IMG/VR virus record: IMGVR_UViG_3300032058_000001
Location: 1-42,021 of that record
DNA from: a virus
Direction: 5' to 3' (one strand)
Length of the DNA stretch: 42,021 bases
In this document: in pieces, positions 23,501 through 31,194 of the stretch
Numbering within the stretch: position 1 is the first letter of the stretch
Layout of the letters: the number at the start of each line of letters is the position of its first letter
The notes under the pieces: generated by a model
Databases searched by the model: none
What the model was told of the DNA's origin: nothing
What the model saw: the letters and a program-made list of their open reading frames with translations, nothing else
Program-made: the position numbers and the translations under genes

Positions 23501-25760
23501 GCGCAACCTTTACTTCAAAAGCGGTATCCCCCCGTCTACCCTTGCCTCTATTGACGACTTCGGCGTCAGCGGGTACAGGGCTTGGCTGACAGAACTGCGG
23601 ACTGCTCTACAAAGGCAGGGCTTAGATGACGCCGACCGCGTTTTAGAGCAGGCGTTGGAAGCGGTCAAGGGTGTAGAGGACGACCTGTTGGGCTTTGAGG
23701 TGTTGAAAACCATCTTAGGGTTTACTAACGACTTAGACGGACTGCCTGCGCTGAAGCAGGCGATGAACAATCTGTCTAATGTGATGTTTGCCCTGCACGG
23801 CTTCTACAAGAAGGCAGTCGTTGCGAACATCGGCGAGGAACTGTTGCCCATCTTTCGCGCTTTTCAGGATGAGGGGCTGATAGGGGAAGTTATCGTCTCT
23901 GAGCCGAACTTCTTCAGCGGGCGCAGTCTGCGGAAGGCGTTGAAGGAAGAGTATGGCGATGTGGACGCCGACACCGCGTTCCGCTACTTTGTAGACGGGC
24001 TACCGCCGTCTGTCCGCTCCATCTACTACACAGCGCAGACGGCAGGGAAGGGGGCAGAGTTTGACCTGTTTATACCTTCCTTCGTCGCCGACCTTATTGC
24101 ACAGCCGAACTTTCTGCGGACGCGACAGGTATGGGACACCCTCAACAACATCTTCAAGTCGTCGGTTATCGTCTACAACCCCCCTGCTCTTATCCGCAAC
24201 GCCTTTACAAATACTATGCTGATGTGGTATGTCGGCGGGGGCAACATCTTCAGAAAGAGCATACGGCAACTATCACCCTATGGCGACATACCGCGCTCTT
24301 TGGAGACAGGCTTAGCCGAAGCCTTCAGCCTGCAAAGAGAAGCCATCCGAGAGATAAAGAGCGGGTCAAAGTTAGCGCGGGACTTGGAAGCCATAGACCC
24401 GTCCATCAGCCTGCTTCGCACCTATGAGCGTCTCCCTGAGTGGGAAGTTATCAACAGCACGGATAGCAGGGCAGTGCGGGGGTTCCGATGGATAAGCAAC
24501 CGCGCGTTTCTAAAAAGTGCGCACGCTTTCCAAACGATGTCCGAGACCGCCGCGAAGTACGCTTCGGTCAAGGAACTGCTACGGCGGTGGGGTAAGTTAG
24601 ACAATTACACCGTAGACGACCTTATCAAGGCGGTTGCCGAGACAAACGCTTGGCTTATCAACTACCGAGTAGTGCCCCCTGCTGTGCAGTTTATGCGCAA
24701 GTATCTTGGTCTGTTCCCCTTCATCACTTTCCAACTCAATACCCTCATCAACTTCGCTCGCCATCCTGAGCGGTTCTACACCGACCTGCTACGGGGCGGG
24801 GTCTATATGGAGCGTCTGCACAACATCTTCTACTTCCTCGCGAACGACCCCCTGACGGCGCGGTACGACATACGGGGCGAACAAAAGACCCTGTTCAAAC
24901 TCTTCCCTGAGTATATGCGCCATAATCCCCTGCTTGTTGCCGTACCTGACGACAGAGGCGATGTATGGGCGATGGACTTGACCTATTGGTTGCCCATCGG
25001 TGTCTTTGAGACGCAGTATGACCCCCATCCCCTGCTTGGCGAAATGCCTATGCTTCTACCTCAGTTAGCGACCATCGGTTGGATGACCGACTACAAAGAT
25101 TTAGTGCGATATTTCGGCGGGGCTATCCGTCCCCTTGCCGAAGCCATCCTCAACAAGAACTTGCTTACGGGGCAACCCATCTACGATGAGAACCTACCTG
25201 AGTTAGAAAAAGCGCGGGCGATAGGGGGCTTCCTTGTGGGGCAAATCCCCTTCGCGCGGTGGTTGCTTGGTATGGGCTTCGGAGCGCGGGAAGTGAACCC
25301 GATAGGGCGCACCCGAAGCACCGACACCCTGCTTCAGCGCGGGAGTGCGCTGATGGGTATCCGCGCCTACCATATGGACGCGCTTCAGGACGCGCGGATA
25401 AAGGAACTGCAGGCGAAGATGAACGACATCAACCGCACCATCATATCCCTTATGAACAACCCTACGCTTGCTCCGCAACGCAAAGCGGAACTTACTCAGA
25501 TGTACCAAGAAAAACTCTATGACCTACAACAGCAGTTAGATGAGCAACAGTTAGTATGGCTTCCGATGGTGGTACGGTTGGACGGTAAGACCCCTACCTA
25601 CATCAACACCCCTGCTGACTTCGGGGCGGTGATGGGCACTTTGCAGGCACAGCGACGCCTAAAGACGCGAGAGGACTTTTTCAACGAAGCCTACCCTCCT
25701 TATATGCCTCCACCTATGCCATACGACTTAGCAGGGGCGATGGCAGAAGAAGAGGAGTGA
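20526..25760 (+). CDS. Very large internal virion protein, 1744 residues
   Basis: Longest reading frame in the window. Residues about 379-440 and 575-660 are Pro/Ala/Glu-rich disordered linkers made of repeated EPAP, VRAEPEP and RTEEPAP units. They separate an N-terminal domain, a middle domain and a C-terminal part of over 1000 residues. The C-terminal part contains NPPALIRNAFTNTMLMWYVG, FLKSAHAFQTMSETAAKYA and a glutamine-rich coiled end (LYDLQQQLDEQQ). The order (linkers, then a long helical region with hydrophobic patches) fits a large ejection or 'polyvalent' virion protein. No lytic transglycosylase or polymerase signature was seen. GAGGTGAGACG precedes the ATG. A 31-base gap separates it from the 971-residue gene; the two may act together. 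Confidence 0.62.
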   Translation: MKIVRCLRLPDELDAILMDFVRNSEGRLQQTIKTAPKAGQSADELAETLNLNWSAFASKQFPKEVQAKEMPSLFINAPKTTQKPNGKVVYAFRHPTKVDEFQKYQAEMQAQWRAFFNKQGVQIDEEAFYRLSGMSGLKPMLGDLSATSAPEQALLSVVDEITARVANAPSGMAMSALPKFSSDPATDMLLSKYVAEIYGNFTSYLRGRYSDAGIEGIDAIISLLSQARGEYLSRTMTHLTGIQSVRQPIANPSQITVAEVKSFLETQKGLPRSEVEALAQRLSEYFGEADGLSSPDVAFLQVYLLDVINTAPNSMKGIGQADDLNHIRSSVYRAWRIPQSVPNRRKKVSAIIEDLFNKRIPEDTPEPLRRWLQQHGWTDAKPSAPKVESKAEPSAPAKPQPEPAPPPEPTPASAPTAFEEAVPAVEQTPAPTARIETFPSFDDWTPQRANGAMIELEKTVSSVPTNRATAVLKRVFGTPTTANLPSDHFQELLGRLKASERMLSSPFFKEGVESLPPEVRQDIADWLRSLRRFGETVERGVSEADRAEFIRIVDGYLSAFGEAKPAPASAVDEALEQIAEPAPVRAEPEPAPVARTEELTSTPVRAEEPASSEPVPMRAEPEPVRTEEPAPVPTTTPPPSEPAPPPPATPTTPPPSGAIDLPKGIEFEEFGETLRAIMMEYGLPTIRGAKPEYGKMEQLISKYFGSNGSLSSIQDTILTALNEMVSVNAVNAHRGIGKSRFFTIQDGRVVLKKGFQDELTAQINALRQAEPLLHFLSDDQIAGFLVLEDALKALAHSAGDEALEALPFFHNFLAFRLLNPEQVDELPTIISTLAGAMKQGDAQTARKAVEDIEVFIKQRVGEQWFQEVEDKLKDIFTTGIISRLITAFFRKSPVLYYGDGRLTEGEWSSWGTFAKRQFVKTLLTKDEAWATFRANFANPLEVDKLKEGILTTPVVRHPYLMHALLTYADEAGFNLPALVATADVFRRHIDAMRNLYFKSGIPPSTLASIDDFGVSGYRAWLTELRTALQRQGLDDADRVLEQALEAVKGVEDDLLGFEVLKTILGFTNDLDGLPALKQAMNNLSNVMFALHGFYKKAVVANIGEELLPIFRAFQDEGLIGEVIVSEPNFFSGRSLRKALKEEYGDVDADTAFRYFVDGLPPSVRSIYYTAQTAGKGAEFDLFIPSFVADLIAQPNFLRTRQVWDTLNNIFKSSVIVYNPPALIRNAFTNTMLMWYVGGGNIFRKSIRQLSPYGDIPRSLETGLAEAFSLQREAIREIKSGSKLARDLEAIDPSISLLRTYERLPEWEVINSTDSRAVRGFRWISNRAFLKSAHAFQTMSETAAKYASVKELLRRWGKLDNYTVDDLIKAVAETNAWLINYRVVPPAVQFMRKYLGLFPFITFQLNTLINFARHPERFYTDLLRGGVYMERLHNIFYFLANDPLTARYDIRGEQKTLFKLFPEYMRHNPLLVAVPDDRGDVWAMDLTYWLPIGVFETQYDPHPLLGEMPMLLPQLATIGWMTDYKDLVRYFGGAIRPLAEAILNKNLLTGQPIYDENLPELEKARAIGGFLVGQIPFARWLLGMGFGAREVNPIGRTRSTDTLLQRGSALMGIRAYHMDALQDARIKELQAKMNDINRTIISLMNNPTLAPQRKAELTQMYQEKLYDLQQQLDEQQLVWLPMVVRLDGKTPTYINTPADFGAVMGTLQAQRRLKTREDFFNEAYPPYMPPPMPYDLAGAMAEEEE

Positions 25761-25764
25761 TACT

Positions 25765-26439
25765 ATGTTCAGACGAATGGTGCGCAAGGATGAGGTAAAG
25801 GACGCCATCTTTACAGACGGGCAAAGCGAGTACGGACTGATGTGGGTACGGGAAGATAACCCCCTGCTCACTACCGATATGCTCTACCCCGCTTCGCCTC
25901 AGATGTGGCAAATGCGAACAGGATTGCTTCGGCGGTCTTACGAACTGTTGGAGCAGGCAGATTGGCTAAAGGTGAAGGCGGTGGGCGAAGATGAAGCAGG
26001 CGTCCGCACCCTTGCTCTGTTCCTTCAGTACCGCAAACTGCTGAACTACCTGTTCTCCCTGCCTGAGAAGTATGAGGCTTATTCGCAGGCACTGCAAGCG
26101 AACCATCACCCGTCAGTGTTCATACACACAGCGTTAGGGCAAGCAGACCCGTCTGCCTTCAACGACTTCCTGCCCGACAACGACACCCCCCTGCTCACTG
26201 AGGAAGAGTATGAACAGGGCATAGATTGGCTTCTCAGTGGGATACAGATGGCGCAGGCAGAAATGGAGAAGCAGGCGCAGGGAGCGCAGGCGCAGGCTAT
26301 GCCCCCGACAGAACTCATCAACGCTATGCCGAAACAGCGAGGGCAAAGCCGTACATCGGCGTCCTTCGGCTTAGGCGTTCTCAAACTCTTTGGCGACGAC
26401 AAAGGAGCAACCCCGTATGGGGGTGGGCGCAAGCGATGA
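25765..26439 (+). CDS. Unknown protein before terminase, possible small terminase
   Basis: 224 residues, mostly helical, with LLRRSYELLEQADWLKVKA, TLALFLQYRKLLNYLFSLPEKYEAYSQAL and a C-terminal Gln/Ala-rich stretch (QAEMEKQAQGAQAQAM), ending basic (GGGRKR). No clear helix-turn-helix is visible. It sits directly upstream of, and overlaps by four bases (ATGA), the large terminase. That is where a small terminase subunit would be, but this is positional inference only. Start ATG follows AGAAGAGGAGTGATACT. Confidence 0.55.
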   Translation: MFRRMVRKDEVKDAIFTDGQSEYGLMWVREDNPLLTTDMLYPASPQMWQMRTGLLRRSYELLEQADWLKVKAVGEDEAGVRTLALFLQYRKLLNYLFSLPEKYEAYSQALQANHHPSVFIHTALGQADPSAFNDFLPDNDTPLLTEEEYEQGIDWLLSGIQMAQAEMEKQAQGAQAQAMPPTELINAMPKQRGQSRTSASFGLGVLKLFGDDKGATPYGGGRKR

Positions 26440-27914
26440 CCATCAAAAGCGAGGACATCATCCTTCGCACCCCAAACGACTTTTACTTCCTCAACCGCTC
26501 TGTTTCTGACGAAGAAAGGCAAATCCTCACTAAAGGCGGAGCGGGGCACAGGGTTATAGGCGTGCCGAACGCGAAAGTGTTGGAGTTTTGGCGGAGCGGG
26601 GCAAAGGTGAAGGCACTCTTTGGGGGCAACCGCGCGGGAAAAACCGAGAGCGCGACGATAGAGGTGGCTTGGTGTCTTCTTGGCGACCATCCCTTCCGCG
26701 AACTCAAAGCCCCCACGCGCGTCCGCTACCTTATCCCCGATTACTCTATGATAGAGGGGGTCATCAAACCCAAACTACTACGCTACCTGTCCCCTGCTCA
26801 CCTCTACGGGGGTTCTTGGGAGAAGGCGTACAGCAAGCGGTTCCATCAACTACGCCTACAAAACGGCTCTCTGTTGGACTTCAAAACCCACCTGACCCCC
26901 CTACTTGGTTTAGAAGGCGTCAGCCTGCACTTAGTGGTCATAGATGAGGAATGCGACTACGAAGCGTATAAGAGCCTGCTTGTCCGAACGATGGACACAA
27001 ATGGGCAAGTCGTTATCACCGCGACCCCCCTCAAAGGGCTGACTTGGATGTGGACGGAGATAAAGGAGAAGGCGGACGGCAACCTTATCTTCGTCGCGCA
27101 CCTGACTACCGAAGAGAACCGCTTTTTGGATGAGCAGGGCGTGCAGAGAGTGGCGACGCTCATAGACGACCCTGCTCGCTTTCAGGGAGAATTCTTTGAC
27201 CAACGGGTGTTTCCCTACTGCACGGAAGCCTTGCTGATAGATGAACCGATAGCAGGGGGCACATACTATGTTGGCTTTGACTTCGGCGTCAACTGCCCCG
27301 CTGTCGCCGTTGTTGTCCGCTTTGCCGACGATGGAAAGGTCTTAGTGGAAGACCACAAGGAATGGCGGAACACAGGGCTAAGCGAAGTCTTAGACGAAGC
27401 CGTCGTATGGCTCAGACAGCAGGGGTATACTAATGCGGGCGACCTACCCATCTTCATCTATGACAGTGCCCTCAACGGCAGGGACACATCGGGCTACCCC
27501 CCTGCTTGGAAGTTTGGGGAAAAGGGCATAGCGTCCCTGCCGTCTACCAAGAAACTAATGGAGAGTATCGGGGTTCTCAACAGCCTTATGCGGGCGCACC
27601 GCCTGCTGTTCTACGACAGAAGTCTCCATCGCACTATGCGCGGGATGGCGTACAAGCACGGCAAGGAACTACCCAAGAAGGGGGACGACGCCGTAGACGC
27701 GCTCCGCTACGCCGTCTATCACCTCTATTCTACGGGGCTACTGCGCCTCAACGACGAAGCCCCTGCCCCTGCTTCTGAGGCGGAGCCTGAAGAAGAAGTC
27801 TTTCCGACGGCTTCTGCCATCATCGCCGAGCGGATAAAGCGACGGAGAGAAGGTAAGCAAGCGCAAGTAGGCTACGGGCGATGGAACCTTTTTGGCGGGG
27901 AAGAGCGTTTATGA
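26436..27914 (+). CDS. terL: Terminase large subunit
   Basis: 492 residues: DNA-packaging motor with ATPase and nuclease halves. The ATPase has Walker A FGGNRAGKTES (about 62-72), Walker B HLVVIDEE (about 165-172) and the coupling motif ITATPLKG (about 194-201). The nuclease half has GFDFG (Asp about 282), IYDSA (about 344-348) and the closing acidic pair in KGDDAVDALRYAVY (about 437-450). A Pro/Ala/Glu-rich tail follows. The ATG at 26436 is preferred over the longer upstream frame because it overlaps the TGA of the previous gene in an ATGA arrangement and the protein then has the normal family length. Confidence 0.93.
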   Translation: MTIKSEDIILRTPNDFYFLNRSVSDEERQILTKGGAGHRVIGVPNAKVLEFWRSGAKVKALFGGNRAGKTESATIEVAWCLLGDHPFRELKAPTRVRYLIPDYSMIEGVIKPKLLRYLSPAHLYGGSWEKAYSKRFHQLRLQNGSLLDFKTHLTPLLGLEGVSLHLVVIDEECDYEAYKSLLVRTMDTNGQVVITATPLKGLTWMWTEIKEKADGNLIFVAHLTTEENRFLDEQGVQRVATLIDDPARFQGEFFDQRVFPYCTEALLIDEPIAGGTYYVGFDFGVNCPAVAVVVRFADDGKVLVEDHKEWRNTGLSEVLDEAVVWLRQQGYTNAGDLPIFIYDSALNGRDTSGYPPAWKFGEKGIASLPSTKKLMESIGVLNSLMRAHRLLFYDRSLHRTMRGMAYKHGKELPKKGDDAVDALRYAVYHLYSTGLLRLNDEAPAPASEAEPEEEVFPTASAIIAERIKRRREGKQAQVGYGRWNLFGGEERL

Positions 27915-27930
27915 AGTAGAGGGTGATACT

Positions 27931-28113
27931 ATGACTTCGGGGCAGTTTCCTGACCTGCTAAAGGGGGATGGGGCTAAGCGGAAAATAGCGACCGTGATGG
28001 GAGAATATAAGCGAGGCACGCTTCGTAGCGGTAGCGGGAAGAAAGTCCGCAACCGCAAACAGGCTATCGCTATCGCGTTATCGGAAGCCTATCGGAAAGC
28101 AACGAAGAAGTAG
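27931..28113 (+). CDS. DUF6496-like small basic protein
   Basis: 60 residues. VMGEYKRGTLRSGSGKKVRN followed by RKQAIAIALSEAYRKA matches the short family I know as DUF6496, found in phages and bacteria, function not established. What is odd is the N-terminus: MTSGQFPDLL is the same ten residues as positions 6-15 of the major capsid protein at 39533, with synonymous codon differences. The ATG at 27931 follows GAGGGTGATACT. It sits between the terminase and the adaptor gene. Confidence 0.8.
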   Translation: MTSGQFPDLLKGDGAKRKIATVMGEYKRGTLRSGSGKKVRNRKQAIAIALSEAYRKATKK

Positions 28114-28122
28114 GGGGAAGAT

Positions 28123-28962
28123 ATGACGGTTTCGGGTATCATAGACGAAGTGAAGGCGGTGCTACGGACAGAGGGACTGCCCCTTACCGATGAGGAGATA
28201 GCGCGGATGGTGGGGCGGGTAGCCCAAACCTTGTCTACCCTTATCCCTCTGCTACCCATTCGCGACTACATCTCCACGACAAAGCAGGGGGAATACGCTT
28301 TGCCGAGCGACTACACCCTCATAGAGCGGGTGGTTTATAGACCGTCCGCTTCTGCGACCATCGCGGGACGGAACACTTCCGAAAATCGGTTGACGGTGTG
28401 GGAGAACCTACGGGAGCGGGGGTGGGCAGAGAATGGAATGGTGTTAGACAAAAACAACGGCGTCCGACAGCGGTATCGCCTTTTCTCAGACACAAGCATA
28501 GTCGTTGACGATGTTTCGGCGTTCAACATAGGCGATGTGATTGAAGAGGTAGCGGAAGCAATTGAACTGCCTGTGCAAGCCATCACTGCGCCGAACAGCG
28601 AAGTGCGGGGAGTAGCAGAGGACACGGCTCCGTATGCGGTAGGCGTGTACGGGCGATGGCTACGGCTGTCGCCTGATAAAAAGATGGGGAGCGAGAACCT
28701 TACCGTCTACGCCTATGTCTCTCACCCCCCTGTGGCTAATCTAACTGACGCCCTTATCCTTCCGCCTTACACGGCTCCCCACCTTGTTTATGAGACCGCC
28801 TATCGCCTGCTGTTGCAGTTTGCAGGCGAGGAAGCACCGCCGTTAGTGCAGGCGTTGAAGAAGCGGGCGGACGAAGAACTGCAGACGCTGATGATGAAGT
28901 CGGCAACCGTGCAAAATCCCCCTGCTATCACCGCCTATCGGCGCAGACGGCGAGGAGAATAA
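28123..28962 (+). CDS. Probable head-tail adaptor
   Basis: 279 residues. Helical N-terminus, then YALPSDYTLIERVVYRP (a DYxxI-VxY stretch common in podovirus adaptor/tail-tube-A proteins), a beta-rich middle, and LPPYTAPHLVYETAYRLLLQFAGEEAPPLVQALKKRADEEL at the C-terminus (Pro-Tyr entry to a long helix). Position between terminase and tail genes agrees with an adaptor joining portal to nozzle. The assignment is by pattern and position, not by a clear motif. GGGGGAAGAT precedes the ATG. Confidence 0.6.
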   Translation: MTVSGIIDEVKAVLRTEGLPLTDEEIARMVGRVAQTLSTLIPLLPIRDYISTTKQGEYALPSDYTLIERVVYRPSASATIAGRNTSENRLTVWENLRERGWAENGMVLDKNNGVRQRYRLFSDTSIVVDDVSAFNIGDVIEEVAEAIELPVQAITAPNSEVRGVAEDTAPYAVGVYGRWLRLSPDKKMGSENLTVYAYVSHPPVANLTDALILPPYTAPHLVYETAYRLLLQFAGEEAPPLVQALKKRADEELQTLMMKSATVQNPPAITAYRRRRRGE

Positions 28963-28965
28963 GCG

Positions 28966-29133
28966 ATGGAGAAGATAACGAAATTACGGCGAGAGAAGGC
29001 TCCCAAAGAAGGGTATAACTTCCTGCGCTTCTTAGAGAACTATACTATGAACGAATTAGGGCACTTGACCCTTCGTCAGTTATACGAAGCGCGGGAAGGA
29101 ACGGATGTAGCACGGCGAGAGACGCAACCGTAA
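28966..29133 (+). CDS. Small charged protein, 55 residues
   Basis: A short open frame with a good ribosome site (GAGGAGAATAAGCG) just after the adaptor stop. It begins MEKITKLRREKAPKEGYNFL and ends in DVARRETQP. It is highly charged, with a central aromatic/hydrophobic part (NFLRFLENYTMNELGHLTLRQLYEA). No family recognised. It fills the gap between two structural genes with normal spacing, which supports it being real. Confidence 0.65.
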   Translation: MEKITKLRREKAPKEGYNFLRFLENYTMNELGHLTLRQLYEAREGTDVARRETQP

Positions 29134-29143
29134 GGAGGTAGTG

Positions 29144-31180
29144 ATGAACAACCAAACGCCGAACTTGGGGATACCGATACCGTACCCCCGCTCCGCGAAT
29201 GTAGATGAACTGTTTGATTGGGAAAAGTTTCTCCACGACGCCTTTATGGTGGTGGACAACGCGGACATCCTTTTCTCTTCCCGTATCCGAGTGGCAGGGA
29301 ACCGTCCTCTTAGCACTTTGCTGTCTGAGTTAGGTAGCGCGGGCGGGGGCTTGCTTTACTTCCCCACAGGGGTTTACGAGGTCAACAGCACGCTCATCGT
29401 TCCTGCAAATGTGCGACTGATGAGCAACAACGCCGTGCTTCGTCCCACCGCGTCTTTTTACAACAGCGGGAACAACGCGATGTTCTCGGTAGCGGGGGAC
29501 GGGGTAGTCTTTGAGGGGCTGACCTTTGAGGGGCACACCTCAAACAACGATGTCCGAGTGTCAGCCATCGCAACGAACGGTTATGAGACGACGGTCATCC
29601 GCTGTCGCTTCCTGCGGATGGGCTACACCGCTGTTGACCATCGTAGCACCACACGGAACGGCTTGCTACGAATGCGAGACAGTCGGTTTGAAGACTGTTG
29701 GGGCGACTGCATACTGACGAACCTTTCGGTAGACGCTGACAGTGTTGTGTTCAGCCATCCATCTTTTTCCATCTCCACAGTCGCGGCTTTTCGGGGCTAC
29801 GGTGTCGGCATAAAGGCGGAAACGCAAGAAGAGCGGATACTGAAAATGGTTCTGCGAAATGTTGAGTTTGACCGCCTGCTCCGTACCGCCATCGTCCTTA
29901 CTGCTAATCCTGCGCACCCTGCCTATGAGGTGCGGATAAGCGGAGTGAAGGTAAAGCAAATCGGACTAAGCAGGTTTGCCAACCCTTCGGGCGAAGCCTC
30001 TGCTATCGGAAACGACGAAAGCCTGTACGGGGCACTGATATATGTCAAAAGCACGGCGGTAAACGCGGAAACAGACATAGGGACAGTTCACATCTCCGAC
30101 TTTGATGTTGACGAACCCTTCGGCTTTATTGTCCGTTTCCCTGCCAACAACGAAAAGCGACACTACCTGAGCAGGGGGCGATATAAGCAAAACAATACAG
30201 GGTGGAGCGGGTCTAACCCCTTCAACCCCATCAGCCTGCGCCTTGCCCGTGCTTTCATCTCGGATGTAGAGGGGCTCTCCCTGATACGGCACTTCACTAA
30301 GCAGTCAGACGCTTTTGGCTCTTACGATGTTGTCTTCCAAAACTGCCGTTTTGCGAGTACGGGCGACTTCGGGGGCACACTTGGCGACCAAATATGGTTC
30401 ATCAACTGCACCTTTTTAGGTACAGCCCCTGCTCCAAACGGCAAATGGTTCATCGGATGTAGTGGAGCGTCAGGGTATATTGGAAGTAATGTGATAGCCT
30501 CTGAGGGGGGTCATATCAGCAGTTCCACTATTCACTTGGGCACTTTTCAGACAGGAATGTGCTTCAAAACAACCGCAAACTTTGGTCAAAAACCACAAAT
30601 AACAGCAGTCGGGCGGTTGGCAGAGGCAAACATCCGTTCAGCCGTGCTTCTTCCCCCCAACATCTTCTATGTCGCCGAAGGGGACGAAGGCGCGACCGTT
30701 TTTCAGAACATCCATCGTCATCCGACTTACGACGAAATAGTATCAGGGTTCAACGACGGGAATAGGTTGCCCAACGGGAACCATCGCCGTCTTATCGCAA
30801 CGGTTCCCCTTCCTCGCAACTTCTATGTTCCTTCTTCTACCGAAAGTGCTTTTGCCCTAAAACTGCGAGTGTCGTTCTCCTTTTCTCAAGGACGCGCAGA
30901 CCTTATACCCATTAGAGTAAGAATAAAGTGGCGAAAACACGGGGAGACAACTCAAACCACAAAGACCATATACTCTTTCTACCCGTTGACAACTCAGCCC
31001 ATCACAGCAGACAGTATCTACAACGCAGAGTTTGTTTTGTCGCCTGCTCACCTACCGCCTTATGCCACAAACGGCGGGTGTTTGACTATAGACATAGCAC
31101 GGCGGTATGTTGCGAACGAAAGCGACATCGTGCGGGTACACGGTGTTGAACTTCTTTATCCTGCCCTACTTGAGCAATAA
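29144..31180 (+). CDS. Tailspike with beta-helix fold
   Basis: 678 residues. An N-terminal ~55-residue segment (likely particle-binding) is followed by GGGLLYFPTGVYEVNSTLIVP, the usual entry of pectate-lyase-type beta-helix tailspikes. Then come repeating strand-turn units (VFEGLTFEGHTSNNDVR, TTVIRCRFLRMG, GLLRMRDSRFEDCWGD, MVLRNVEFDRLL and similar) to about residue 470, and a C-terminal beta domain. Such spikes bind and often cut host surface polysaccharide. No catalytic pair can be named from sequence alone. Start at 29144 follows AAGGAGGTAGTG. Confidence 0.75.
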   Translation: MNNQTPNLGIPIPYPRSANVDELFDWEKFLHDAFMVVDNADILFSSRIRVAGNRPLSTLLSELGSAGGGLLYFPTGVYEVNSTLIVPANVRLMSNNAVLRPTASFYNSGNNAMFSVAGDGVVFEGLTFEGHTSNNDVRVSAIATNGYETTVIRCRFLRMGYTAVDHRSTTRNGLLRMRDSRFEDCWGDCILTNLSVDADSVVFSHPSFSISTVAAFRGYGVGIKAETQEERILKMVLRNVEFDRLLRTAIVLTANPAHPAYEVRISGVKVKQIGLSRFANPSGEASAIGNDESLYGALIYVKSTAVNAETDIGTVHISDFDVDEPFGFIVRFPANNEKRHYLSRGRYKQNNTGWSGSNPFNPISLRLARAFISDVEGLSLIRHFTKQSDAFGSYDVVFQNCRFASTGDFGGTLGDQIWFINCTFLGTAPAPNGKWFIGCSGASGYIGSNVIASEGGHISSSTIHLGTFQTGMCFKTTANFGQKPQITAVGRLAEANIRSAVLLPPNIFYVAEGDEGATVFQNIHRHPTYDEIVSGFNDGNRLPNGNHRRLIATVPLPRNFYVPSSTESAFALKLRVSFSFSQGRADLIPIRVRIKWRKHGETTQTTKTIYSFYPLTTQPITADSIYNAEFVLSPAHLPPYATNGGCLTIDIARRYVANESDIVRVHGVELLYPALLEQ

Positions 31181-31194
31181 GAGGGATAGACACT

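Noticed and set aside
17579-25760. The 971- and 1744-residue genes as one gene broken by a frameshift
   Set aside because: A normal stop, a 31-base gap and a good SD-ATG separate them, and the junction has no continuity of domain. Two genes is the simpler reading.
26226-26435. Longer N-terminus of the large terminase
   Set aside because: The 70 extra residues overlap the previous gene in another frame and read as its out-of-frame translation; the ATGA overlap at 26436 gives a normal start.
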